A stretch of DNA of 33,694 nucleotides from Nitrososphaeraceae archaeon (GTDB lineage: Archaea; Thermoproteota; Nitrososphaeria; Nitrososphaerales; Nitrososphaeraceae). This document shows positions 25,584-33,694 of the stretch, one piece after another. Below the pieces are notes generated by a model. That model saw only the letters and a program-made list of their open reading frames with translations. It was not told the origin of the DNA and did not search any database. The translations under genes were made by a program, and so were the position numbers. The stretch is from assembly GCA_009377575.1 (NCBI GenBank), contig WHTU01000036.1, forward strand, positions 855-34,548. The letters run 5' to 3'. Position 1 is the first letter of the stretch. Every line of letters begins with the position of its first letter.

Positions 25584-25599
25584 GTGCCCGACAGGGCAC
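25584..25599. other. perfect 6-bp stem, 4-base loop hairpin
   Basis: GTGCCC-GACA-GGGCAC is an exact inverted repeat in otherwise AT-rich sequence, 83 bases after the stop of the giant membrane protein gene. No oligo-T follows, and archaea rarely need hairpin terminators. It may be an RNA stability element or part of a lost repeat. Confidence 0.35.
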
Positions 25600-25641
25600 C
25601 TCCAAGTCATAGTAAAGATACACTAGCAGTGTAGCACACAC

Positions 25642-25737
25642 TCACTTAGTAATCTGAAACGATCTAATAATTTCTCGGGCTAAGGGTAGGTAGTCATCAT
25701 ATCTTGAAGGGTCGGTAGCATAGTTTATTCTAAAACA
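25642..25737 (-). pseudogene. C-terminal fragment of a PDZ/PsbP-like exported protein gene
   Basis: The minus strand encodes RINYATDPSRYDDYLPLARE and then IIRSFQITK before a TGA at 25642-25644. This is the same ending as in the proteins at 28923-30101 (RINFATDPSRFDDYLALARE) and, less closely, 27544-28683. Only about 30 codons remain; upstream of them the homology stops at about 25737. It is the 3' scrap of a third family member. Confidence 0.85.
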
Positions 25738-25741
25738 TTAG

Positions 25742-25891
25742 AAAGTCGCAGATACTGACAGTGAAACTCAGGACGTAATATTTGGAGAAGGATTTGGAGG
25801 AATTACAGATCTCAAAGCTGGGCCGGCTGATGGATATTTGTATGCACTATCAATCGGAACAGGTACGATATACAGGATACTCCCAAATTAG
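25742..25891 (+). pseudogene. C-terminal fragment of a glucose/sorbosone dehydrogenase-type gene
   Basis: In the plus strand one frame reads DTDSETQDVIFGEGFGGITD, then LKAGPADGYLYALSIGTGTI and YRILPN before a TAG at 25889-25891. FG.GFGGITDL..GP.DGYLY.LS...G.IYRI is the standard last blade of the six-bladed propeller in PQQ-type glucose/sorbosone dehydrogenases. Only about 48 codons are left, without a start. The fragment abuts the PDZ-gene fragment on the opposite strand. Confidence 0.75.
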
Positions 25892-25979
25892 AGAAATACT
25901 TATACTTATAGTATCCTTAACTCATTTTATCTAAATCAAGAATATTAAATAAATAATGAGATGCACCAGAATAGGTTCC

Positions 25980-27038
25980 TCATGACAGTGGTAGATTTAT
26001 AATGGTATATCTCAGTTCACTGCCTTGTGGTGGAGGAGTATTGCATCGAATTGTAAAAAATCCAGTAAGAGATCCTAGTGCCTCGCACTGACTATTTGAA
26101 TCAATGTCTCCTACATTAATTAGTACTGCGTTTGAGTCTGCAACAGCTTCGTCGAATATGATAAAATCAGTCTCTATCCCATCAGGGTTCCAACCAAATG
26201 AAGCTCCCTGCGTATTATCAAGCAAAAATCTCGAGATCATTAACATGGGATCTAGATCGTTACTGCTTACAGTGCCATCGGCTATTTTTGAACTGGTAAC
26301 AGCATTATCAGCTATCTGTCCAGTACTTATCTGCTTCATATTAAGCGAATTAGATGCTGTAGGACCATCTATTATCGCTCCTCCTGCATCCTTTGTAGTA
26401 ACTGTAACTTTGTAGCCAGTACTAGGTACAGTGGGATTGACCAGATTAAAGAACTCTAATCTTATCTTTGTTCCTTCAGGTATACTTACAGGGTTAAGAA
26501 CAGTATATGATATCGTTGTACTGCTCGCTAGAACTGCATTACCATGTCCTATTCCTTCTCTTTCTACCCACCGAGGAGGCGCACCTATAAGAGTACCAGC
26601 TGGGAATGTTATGTCTATGAATTTGATAGTACCTGTAGTTGATGTTACAAAGACAATATCATAATAAGACTGAACACCCACAATGTTGTTTGTTTGTCTT
26701 GCCCAAACACCAGAGAGGGCTGCCTGAGTGGTGAAATCACTTCCTCCATCTTGACTTATTGTTGATGGTGCTTCAGCGGTTGGCGATGGCCTTGTCAAAA
26801 GGGATACTATCTGCGGAGTGGTATGGTAACTACTAGTATCGGTTCCCTCTGTTTTTGTTTGTTCGGAGATACTAGGAGTAGGAGCAGCCGCTACCAATCC
26901 AGGATTAATAAAGATGACAATGAGCGACGATATGACCATAAGAGCAATAACGAATGTGATACCAAGTCTTGTCGTAATCGTCGTTTTTACACACACTGAC
27001 TTCAATACTGCAGGTAACGCAGTTGGTGAATAACTCAT
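25980..27038 (-). CDS. exported protein of unknown function (intact paralogue of the left-flank pseudogene)
   Basis: This 352-residue protein has an N-terminal membrane segment (about residues 24-47, LGITFVIALMVISSLIVIFI) followed by AAAPTPS, so it is exported and either anchored or processed. A Ser/Thr-rich linker leads to a beta-rich domain (about 105-225; TSTTGTIKFIDITFPAGTLI, VLNPVSIPEGTKIRLEFFNL). Next comes a segment with the repeated pattern QIADNAVTSSKIADGTVSSN (about 235-255), seen in fibre-like and surface proteins. A conserved end (FGWNPDGIETDF, CEALGSLTGFFTIRC with two cysteines, PPPQGSELRYTI) follows. I cannot name the family. A decayed copy lies at 598-1345. It is transcribed in the same direction as the two PDZ genes but separated by 500 bases. 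Confidence 0.8.
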   Translation of the reverse strand: MSYSPTALPAVLKSVCVKTTITTRLGITFVIALMVISSLIVIFINPGLVAAAPTPSISEQTKTEGTDTSSYHTTPQIVSLLTRPSPTAEAPSTISQDGGSDFTTQAALSGVWARQTNNIVGVQSYYDIVFVTSTTGTIKFIDITFPAGTLIGAPPRWVEREGIGHGNAVLASSTTISYTVLNPVSIPEGTKIRLEFFNLVNPTVPSTGYKVTVTTKDAGGAIIDGPTASNSLNMKQISTGQIADNAVTSSKIADGTVSSNDLDPMLMISRFLLDNTQGASFGWNPDGIETDFIIFDEAVADSNAVLINVGDIDSNSQCEALGSLTGFFTIRCNTPPPQGSELRYTIINLPLS

Positions 27039-27367
27039 AGTGTTACGAGTATTGTCAATTTTAGATCTTATTTGAATTTGGAACCACTAGTCACTCCTAT
27101 TTATGTTGGAATTGTTCTTTAAGATTCAGAAAATAAAAGGAAACATGTCCATATATACTTCCTATGTACTGTTTCCTTCAAGGGTTTGTATCGATAAGAA
27201 GAATCTATTATAATTAGAAAGTGCGCAACAGAAATACAATCCTGCTATACCGGTAAAGAATATCACAGACAACTAGAAAGAGGGAACATTGATTGATATC
27301 CACTTCCGGTCAGAAGTCGAAGTTGTGATATAGTTTAGGAATTAATATAGTAATAATCAAGGGGCCT

Positions 27368-27459
27368 TTAGCCAGATATTTGAACGCACTGACCGTTTTC
27401 GTCACAGGCTTTCTTTACTACACCGCTGCTACCGACCCGTGATCTTCTTCCACCTACAA
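27368..27459 (-). pseudogene. short gene-tail remnant ending in a two-cysteine motif
   Basis: Within the 500-base gap on the minus strand, a short frame reads FVGGRRSRVGSSGVVKKACD and then ENGQCVQISG before a TAA at 27368-27370, with a stop just upstream of the first residue. The CDENGQC pattern and basic-Ser-Gly run look like the C-terminus of a real small protein. No start codon is placed to express it. I see no other feature between 27039 and 27543. Confidence 0.35.
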
Positions 27460-27543
27460 ATCATCAAGCGTGGTTCATATTATACAAAGGAATTATCATA
27501 GTAACACCGTATTTTGACGTATCTGAACTATCACGACTCGATA

Positions 27544-28683
<1,140 letters not shown>

Positions 28684-28922
28684 AACTAGAGGAGAGAGAA
28701 AGCGCTCTACTATATTTTTAACTGTACGAATCTATTTGTTCTAGAATTGATAAATCAACAACGCTAGGAATTACTTTACAGTTCAGTCATTCGTATTGTG
28801 CCATAATCAAGACATATGTTCGCGGATTCGTCTGAAGTGACGAGAGTTATTTATGTGTGCAATCATAAAGCCTCTATGCATTTACTGTAATACTATAATA
28901 CTACAAAAAGGAGAGATGATAA

Positions 28923-30101
28923 TCACTTGGTGAACTGAAAAGATCTAATAACTTCTCTCGCTAGTGCCAGGTAGTCGTCAAATCTAGAAGGATCGGTGGC
29001 AAAGTTGATTCTATAAATACCCCCGTCCTTAACAGTGAAGGCGTTTAGTTGCTTCAAAGTACGATTCCCATCTGAATAGTCATAGAATACTGATTCGTAA
29101 CCTGGAAGATTTGAAACGGTAGTAAGGGTGATATCAAGATTGCGCTTAGCTGCGGTATCTTCCTGCTCCTCGGTAGCGAGATCGTCTAGCCCCCTATTTG
29201 CTGTCGTCGCGGTTACTACGAAGATGCCGGCAACGGGCACTGTATCGTCGCCAGCCCTAACACGCTGAGGTGAAAAAAACTTTACTACCTCCTCTCTTGA
29301 TTCAGATCCTAAAACCTCCCAATCGGAAGGATATTTGATTCTTATCCCTTCATCGGTATCCTCATACCACAGAAACCTTGGTAGGGCCCCAATTGTTACT
29401 TGTACGTCGCTTATTTGACCATCCCTGAGTACAGCTAAACTAATATTATCTCCCACTCTTTTCTCGTTCCGTAGATAGTTTAAAAATGCTTCATTAGTTC
29501 TGATAAAAGTGTCATTTCCGTCTACTTTTAGAATTATATCTCCACCAAGTTTTATAGTATCTCCAGCAACATTCGTAGTCAGGTTTCCACCCCTAATACC
29601 AGCGAACGCAGCAGGACTTCTAGGCTCTACTTCTGTGACTATTATTGCATAAGTCGTATCATTCAGTCCGAATAATTTGGCAACTTCTGGGGTAACATGA
29701 TACCTTGATAATCCAGTGTATGGAATCTGCAAGCTTCCAGGTGGAGGACCAGTAGAGGTATTAATATAAACAGGAGTAGTTGCAGTAGTGGAATTACCAA
29801 GTGTAGTATCGTTCTGAAAAGTGTTTTCAGATGTAACAGTGTCGACCAGAGAGGAATTCAAAATAGCAGACGAATTGGAACCTGTAATAGAACCGCCAAT
29901 ATTGTGAAGAGAGTCCAAGTCCGCGTTAGAGTTTGTACCAGCATCTACTATCGTCGCATAAACGCGATCCTCAAGTAGGACTGTTTCATGATGATTAAAA
30001 CCGATCATCAAAGCCAGAGGAATGATAATTAAAGAAAGAGCGAACATAGTCAAATATGGTGATGAGGAAATTATAGACACAGAATAACAAAGAAAGAACA
30101 T
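28923..30101 (-). CDS. exported PDZ-domain protein with PsbP-like C-terminal domain
   Basis: A 392-residue paralogue of the protein at 27544-28683. The N-terminal hydrophobic segment (about residues 15-35, LTMFALSLIIIPLALMIGF) exports or anchors it; a start at M19 is also possible. After a Thr/Asn/Ser-rich linker with many NXS/T sequons comes a PDZ domain (about 125-245: IPYTGLSRYHVTPEVAKLFG, VEPRSPAAFAGIRG, GGDIILKVDGNDTF, ISLAVLRDGQ). A PsbP-like domain (about 250-391) opens with DEGIRIKYPSDW and closes with FDDYLALAREVIRSFQF. No protease domain is present. A third copy survives only as a 30-codon scrap at 25642-25737. It may monitor or bind extracytoplasmic peptides; the function is inferred from domains. 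Confidence 0.9.
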   Translation of the reverse strand: MFFLCYSVSIISSSPYLTMFALSLIIIPLALMIGFNHHETVLLEDRVYATIVDAGTNSNADLDSLHNIGGSITGSNSSAILNSSLVDTVTSENTFQNDTTLGNSTTATTPVYINTSTGPPPGSLQIPYTGLSRYHVTPEVAKLFGLNDTTYAIIVTEVEPRSPAAFAGIRGGNLTTNVAGDTIKLGGDIILKVDGNDTFIRTNEAFLNYLRNEKRVGDNISLAVLRDGQISDVQVTIGALPRFLWYEDTDEGIRIKYPSDWEVLGSESREEVVKFFSPQRVRAGDDTVPVAGIFVVTATTANRGLDDLATEEQEDTAAKRNLDITLTTVSNLPGYESVFYDYSDGNRTLKQLNAFTVKDGGIYRINFATDPSRFDDYLALAREVIRSFQFTK

Positions 30102-30604
30102 ATACTATTAAACATTACTGCTATTTTGAAAAAAGTAAAAATTAATCGGACCAGACAAGTTGTAAAAAGCTGATAAGCTGGTCTTTGCCTTACACAAATT
30201 TAAGCCTGCAAGTTGTTAGTTCGCAAGAAGTAAAGCGACACTCCTGAATCATCGCACGATAACTCGACCCTAACCCAGTGTATGATGATAAACAAATCTT
30301 GAAAAAGCCTGAGAAACTGGACTTGTAGGATGCAATAATCTCACGGCCAGAGAGGGGAGCTAAGCAGAAAAACTGCAAGATGGGCGGCGTATTGTCTCTA
30401 TTAATTTAGAAATCAAACCCCAAAATCTCATAACTTCGGTCGATATTTATAATAGCCATTTAACTAATTCTTATAATATTTGGTACCTAAGAAATAGGAG
30501 ATACAGATATTACTATAAGAAGTTAAAGCAGATTCTGAAAATCTTCGTATATACCAGTTCTTCTATTCCCTAATTAATTGATCCATTTTTCAAGCCGCAA
30601 AATT
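30102..30604. other. divergent intergenic region with promoter-like AT tracts
   Basis: About 500 bases between the outward-facing PDZ gene and the discoidin gene. The left part should hold the PDZ-gene promoter. The right part has several AT boxes (TTTATAAT near 30450, CTTATAATATT near 30471, GTATATACC near 30548). No gene is evident; a 62-codon minus-strand frame at 30190-30378 has no support. Confidence 0.5.
30547..30555 (+). promoter_or_regulatory. TATA-like box of the discoidin-protein gene
   Basis: CGTATATACC lies about 55 bases before ATG 30605, placing a transcript start near 30575 and giving a leader of about 30 bases for that start. Confidence 0.4.
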
Positions 30605-32509
30605 ATGTTAACTGCAAGACAGGCTGCCCCAATAATGTTCATGATTTTACTATTTTCTTCCTTGTCATTTAGCACGAATCCAACTGAAGTAAAAGCTCGT
30701 CCGCTTACAAATCTGGACGTTCAGAATGGCAGGGCAAATATCCCAATGGCCATTCCTGTTGATAGCAATGTGAATACCGAATCACTTAGTATTGACTCAC
30801 CTCTTGGAACGGTTAATAATCCAGAAAAAAATTTGGTCTCCTCAGGCTCTGAAAACCCCTCATCATTGGCGACTTGTAATAAGCTATCGGTTTCTTCTGT
30901 TTCAGCAAGCGGCAACGATGGAAATGTACCGGCCAATGTACTAGATAACAATCTTAACACAAGATGGTCTGACAACGGTGTTGGTTCATGGATTCAGCTT
31001 GATTTAGGTTCAAAGAAAAGCATATGCAGTGTTGATGTTGGGTGGTATCGAGGCAATTTAAGGCAGAATAACTTTGTCATATCAGTGTCAGATAATGGGA
31101 ATACGTTTACTAATAAATTTACAGGTACAAGCAGTGGCAGTACCACATCTCCTGAGAAGTACACATTACCTGCAGGTACGGAAGGCAGATATGTAAGGAT
31201 TACAGTAAACGGAAACACAGAAAATAACTGGGCTAGCTTAACAGAGATAGCGGTGTTTGGATCATCTGGTTCATCTGGCAGTTGTACCAAACAGCTACCT
31301 ACTGCCATATCTGCGAGTAATTTCTGGGGTCCTAATTCCCCCTCCAAAGCCATAGACAACAATTTTGATACAAGATGGGCAAACAAAGGTGTTGGTTCAT
31401 GGATTCAGCTTGATCTGGGATCTACTAAGAATATCTGCAGTGTAGATATTGCATGGTTTCTAGGTAAAGTTAGAGAATTTAAATTTGCAATTTCAGTTTC
31501 TGTATCCACTGATGGTACGTCATTTAAAAACGTACGAAGTGGTACAAGCAGTGGAACTACAACAGCATTTGAGAAATATACACTACCAGCAGGCACAGAA
31601 GCAAGATACATAAGAATAACAGTCAATGGTAACGATGTGACGACTTATGGAAACGCAGCGGAGATAGCTGTATTTGGATCAGCCGGAACTTTACCTCCTC
31701 CACCACCACCTCCCGGAGGCGGCGATGCCGGTACCAACGACAAGTTTGGAATTAAAAAGATCTATGCCACCAAATCTGGCGGCGAACAATGGTTTATGAA
31801 TATGCAAGACCCCAGTAACGATCCAAGAACAAGTGAGCCATCAATGTCAAGGAATAGCGACGGATCATGGAGGGTGACCAGTGGGCAAGTGAGATACGGG
31901 GTATTCACGTCTTCAGGATATCTTCCGGATCAGGTCGAAAAAGACCATTCGGTTATAGCTTCAAGAGGGTACATGCAGTCTCCTAATGATTGGAAGAACG
32001 TAGAGATGACAGGACAGATAAAGTACAATTCGGGCGGCGATGACGAATGGACCTGGTATGCAAGAGGTGGAAGGCATACTGGAAGTGGATGGGAAGACGG
32101 ATGTGAAGGTGTTGCATTAAAAGGATCGTTAGCATACACTGGAGGCCAGGTGAGATGGGCTAAAGAACAGTGGCATGTTAGCTATGTCTTCCAGCCGTGG
32201 AAAAATTCGCCCGCAGATGGAGATGGAAAATTCGTAGGCTTCAAAGTGGCCATATATAATATGCAGCTTAATGGGAAGACAGTAGTAAAGATGGAATCAT
32301 GGATAGATCCAAACAACAACAACCAGTGGCAGAAGGTCTACGACTTCATAGATCAAGGTGGATGGGGAAACGAAGGTGGAGAGTGCAGAGGAGCATCTGA
32401 CCAGATCGTTACATGGGGAGGACCAATAGCGTCGTTTAGATGGGACGATGGCAATAGCATAGACATAAAGAATCTTAGCGTAAGAGAGATCGTTCAACCA
32501 AGCCAGTGA
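30605..32509 (+). CDS. exported protein with two F5/8 type C (discoidin) domains and a large C-terminal domain
   Basis: Starting at ATG 30605 (a TTG at 30578 adds nine residues), the product has a signal peptide (PIMFMILLFSSLSFSTNP, cleavage near VKA). Counting from the TTG, two discoidin domains lie at about 100-233 and 236-370. Each has the pattern LDNNLNTRWSDNGVGSWIQL / IDNNFDTRWANKGVGSWIQL, then LDLGS, and ends YIRITVNGN...EIAVFGS. A PPPPPPPGGG linker joins them to a 250-residue C-terminal domain rich in Trp and Gly (GQVRYGVFTSSGYL, EWTWYARGGRHTGSGWEDGC, WHVSYVFQPWKN), which reads as a beta-sandwich of the carbohydrate-active or lectin kind. Discoidin domains usually bind glycans or membranes. 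Glycan binding or lyase-like activity of the C-terminal domain is a guess. Confidence 0.88.
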   Translation: MLTARQAAPIMFMILLFSSLSFSTNPTEVKARPLTNLDVQNGRANIPMAIPVDSNVNTESLSIDSPLGTVNNPEKNLVSSGSENPSSLATCNKLSVSSVSASGNDGNVPANVLDNNLNTRWSDNGVGSWIQLDLGSKKSICSVDVGWYRGNLRQNNFVISVSDNGNTFTNKFTGTSSGSTTSPEKYTLPAGTEGRYVRITVNGNTENNWASLTEIAVFGSSGSSGSCTKQLPTAISASNFWGPNSPSKAIDNNFDTRWANKGVGSWIQLDLGSTKNICSVDIAWFLGKVREFKFAISVSVSTDGTSFKNVRSGTSSGTTTAFEKYTLPAGTEARYIRITVNGNDVTTYGNAAEIAVFGSAGTLPPPPPPPGGGDAGTNDKFGIKKIYATKSGGEQWFMNMQDPSNDPRTSEPSMSRNSDGSWRVTSGQVRYGVFTSSGYLPDQVEKDHSVIASRGYMQSPNDWKNVEMTGQIKYNSGGDDEWTWYARGGRHTGSGWEDGCEGVALKGSLAYTGGQVRWAKEQWHVSYVFQPWKNSPADGDGKFVGFKVAIYNMQLNGKTVVKMESWIDPNNNNQWQKVYDFIDQGGWGNEGGECRGASDQIVTWGGPIASFRWDDGNSIDIKNLSVREIVQPSQ

Positions 32510-32532
32510 GGAATTTTTGAGGAGCAGTAGTA

Positions 32533-32560
32533 GAGGTAGCACTAGCAGTAGTACTACCTC
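32533..32560. other. inverted repeat after the discoidin gene
   Basis: GAGGTAG (32533-32539) and CTACCTC (32554-32560) form a 7-bp stem with a 14-base loop, beginning 24 bases after the stop. A T5 tract lies just before it. It may mark the transcript end, but AGT-rich simple sequence makes chance pairing likely. Confidence 0.3.
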
Positions 32561-32739
32561 ATTCTCACTGACTGACTGAAATTATGCTGACACGATTGGT
32601 TTGATATAGGTAAGGAACTAGAGATTTTCTTTAAATTCCAATTATTTGTAATTTCTGCCGTTGGATTTGTCAGATTGATTCGTACCTCAAAGGAGTGGAG
32701 GTGCTGCTAATCAGTTAATCTGACTGTTAAAAAAGAGCA

Positions 32740-33144
32740 TTAAATTAACCAGTAATATCTTATAATGCATCGAACTTCTATCATCTTGCTGCAAAGTCTT
32801 GCCAAAGCCATTCTAAAACAGGTAAATTCATAGCAGTAAACTCTCGAGCAGAAGAGTTGGAATATCTCATCGGCGGCACACTGAATTCGTCGATGCAATA
32901 GGGGCAGTCCGTTTCTCACTATCCCTGCATGACACCTTCTATATCTGAGTATCCTTTTACCATTCCAAGTACTCCAAGATACGGGTGGCTCATCACGCTG
33001 CTCATACACCATCTTAGTTACGTTTTCACCGGACACTCTTGATTGCATATAGTATCTTACAGCATTTGGTTTCATACATACAGTGCAAGTCATCCGTGGA
33101 CTGCGTCTCTCTCTTCTTCTCGTAATGGGAATTTCAATTTGCAT
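32740..33144 (-). pseudogene. possible broken cysteine-rich (zinc-ribbon-like) gene
   Basis: A minus-strand frame of 134 codons contains CTVCMKPNAVRYY near its start. Its second half reads poorly, while in another frame the same region reads DCPYCIDEFSVPPMRYSNSS and then AREFTAMNLPVLEWLWQDFA before a stop. One C-x2-C pair in the first part and a second C-x2-C in the shifted frame would make a four-cysteine zinc ribbon if joined by a frameshift near 32910. I do not recognise the family. It may be a decayed gene or a coincidence. Confidence 0.3.
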
Positions 33145-33278
33145 TTCTTATTCTACTTCTCATACCTTTAGTTATCACAAGTACAGTCGGATAGTAGCCG
33201 CCACTTTCCATGCGTGCACCCTTTGCTTGCTTAGTTCCATTCTAGTCCTCTCATCTAATGCACCCACGGTTTCAGCAT

Positions 33279-33694
33279 TTATCTCAGCAAACTAATCCAA
33301 TAATTTACAGTTATGTAGCTTTGGTTGGTCTTTTGTGAATTCATAGACAGCATGTTCTGCATTGTCGGCATTCTCTGCAACAACCGTGGCTTACGATCCC
33401 GATAAAGACAGAAAAGGGGTTTATCTGATCCGACGTGACCTGTCTTTTTTACAGCGTCAGTTCCTATATTACTCACTCTGGTCTGATTCTCGGGATTGCG
33501 TGTATCAGTACCTGGCCTCTGGATTATGGTTCTCTCCGCATCCGGTTTCCCACTAACCGGGTAGCCCACTACATCAAAGGCATGACTGTCTCCTTTCGCC
33601 TCTATCTTGGTGACCTCTTCTGCTCCACGGAACGCTGTAGTAGCTTTATTGAGGACTAAGATATTCTGTGCTAGACCTAAAATCTTCTTGGTGT
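33279..33694 (-). CDS. partial unknown gene entering from the right edge, apparently frame-broken
   Basis: The minus-strand frame is open from the window edge (TKKILGLAQNILVLNKATTA, then FRGAEEVTKIEAKGDSHAFD and VVGYPVSGKPDAERT) down to a stop at 33279. The first 90 codons look like real protein. The last 50 or so (KPRLLQRMPTMQNM) do not, whereas another frame over 33300-33390 gives ATVVAENADNAEHAVYEFTK and then DQPKLHNCKLLD before a stop. A frameshift near 33400-33440 would reconcile them. I recognise no domain. The N-terminus lies outside the window. Confidence 0.4.
   Translation of the reverse strand, partial: TKKILGLAQNILVLNKATTAFRGAEEVTKIEAKGDSHAFDVVGYPVSGKPDAERTIIQRPGTDTRNPENQTRVSNIGTDAVKKTGHVGSDKPLFCLYRDRKPRLLQRMPTMQNMLSMNSQKTNQSYITVNYWISLLR

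Noticed and set aside
30265-30330. Possible box C/D guide RNA: ATGATGA followed 20 bases later by CTGA
   Set aside because: No matching C' and D' pair or closing stem could be found, and both motifs are common by chance.
30190-30378. 62-codon minus-strand frame between the PDZ and discoidin genes
   Set aside because: No start context, no domain, cysteine-rich but patternless; it lies in a promoter region.

Overview
The window looks like archaeal chromosome, most likely from a low-GC member of the ammonia-oxidising Nitrososphaerales (Nitrososphaera/Nitrosocosmicus-like). The grounds are AT-rich TATA-like boxes upstream of several starts, a CHRD-domain secreted protein, PDZ proteins ending in a PsbP-like domain, discoidin (F5/8C) exoproteins, and a dense set of archaeal-type GT4/GT2 glycosyltransferases. 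No ribosomal or amo gene is present, so the lineage is inferred from gene style only. No tRNA, rRNA or CRISPR array was recognised.

Left flank (1-6.7 kb): an IS5-type transposase runs off the left edge. It is followed by a patchwork of broken genes: a frameshifted copy of the secreted protein found intact at 25980-27038, a stop-interrupted fragment of an unrecognised gene, and a 264-bp piece of the discoidin gene found intact near 30.6-32.5 kb. Two paralogous exported D-glucuronyl C5-epimerase-family proteins (2285-3694 and 5233-6168) then bracket a CHRD-domain protein and an integrase-type transposase remnant.

Centre (6.85-25.5 kb): a surface-glycan locus on both strands. It holds two SDR-family nucleotide-sugar enzymes (one resembling a 4,6-dehydratase or 4-epimerase, one resembling GDP-L-fucose synthase), four GT4 glycosyltransferases, one DPM1-like GT2 enzyme with two C-terminal membrane helices, an FkbM methyltransferase and a second SAM methyltransferase. 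A UDP-GlcNAc 2-epimerase and a UDP-ManNAc dehydrogenase lie in tandem and should supply UDP-ManNAcA. The locus ends with a 1443-residue polytopic membrane protein carrying a large extracellular part. I saw no recognisable flippase, ABC exporter or initiating phosphoglycosyltransferase.

Right flank (25.5-33.7 kb): surface proteins and debris. A fragment of a PDZ gene abuts a fragment of a sugar-dehydrogenase gene. Next come the intact 352-residue secreted protein, two PDZ/PsbP-like exported paralogues, and a 643-residue exported protein with two discoidin domains, a proline/glycine linker and a large C-terminal domain. Two poorly preserved reading frames lie at the right edge.

The best integrated reading, which is inference, is a cell-surface or extracellular polysaccharide system. 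The central genes make activated sugars (including a uronic acid) and assemble the glycan, exported C5-epimerase-like proteins may modify uronic residues outside the cell, and discoidin, LamG-like and PDZ proteins may bind or tend the matrix. Gene fragments and transposase remnants on both sides suggest a recombination-prone accessory island.
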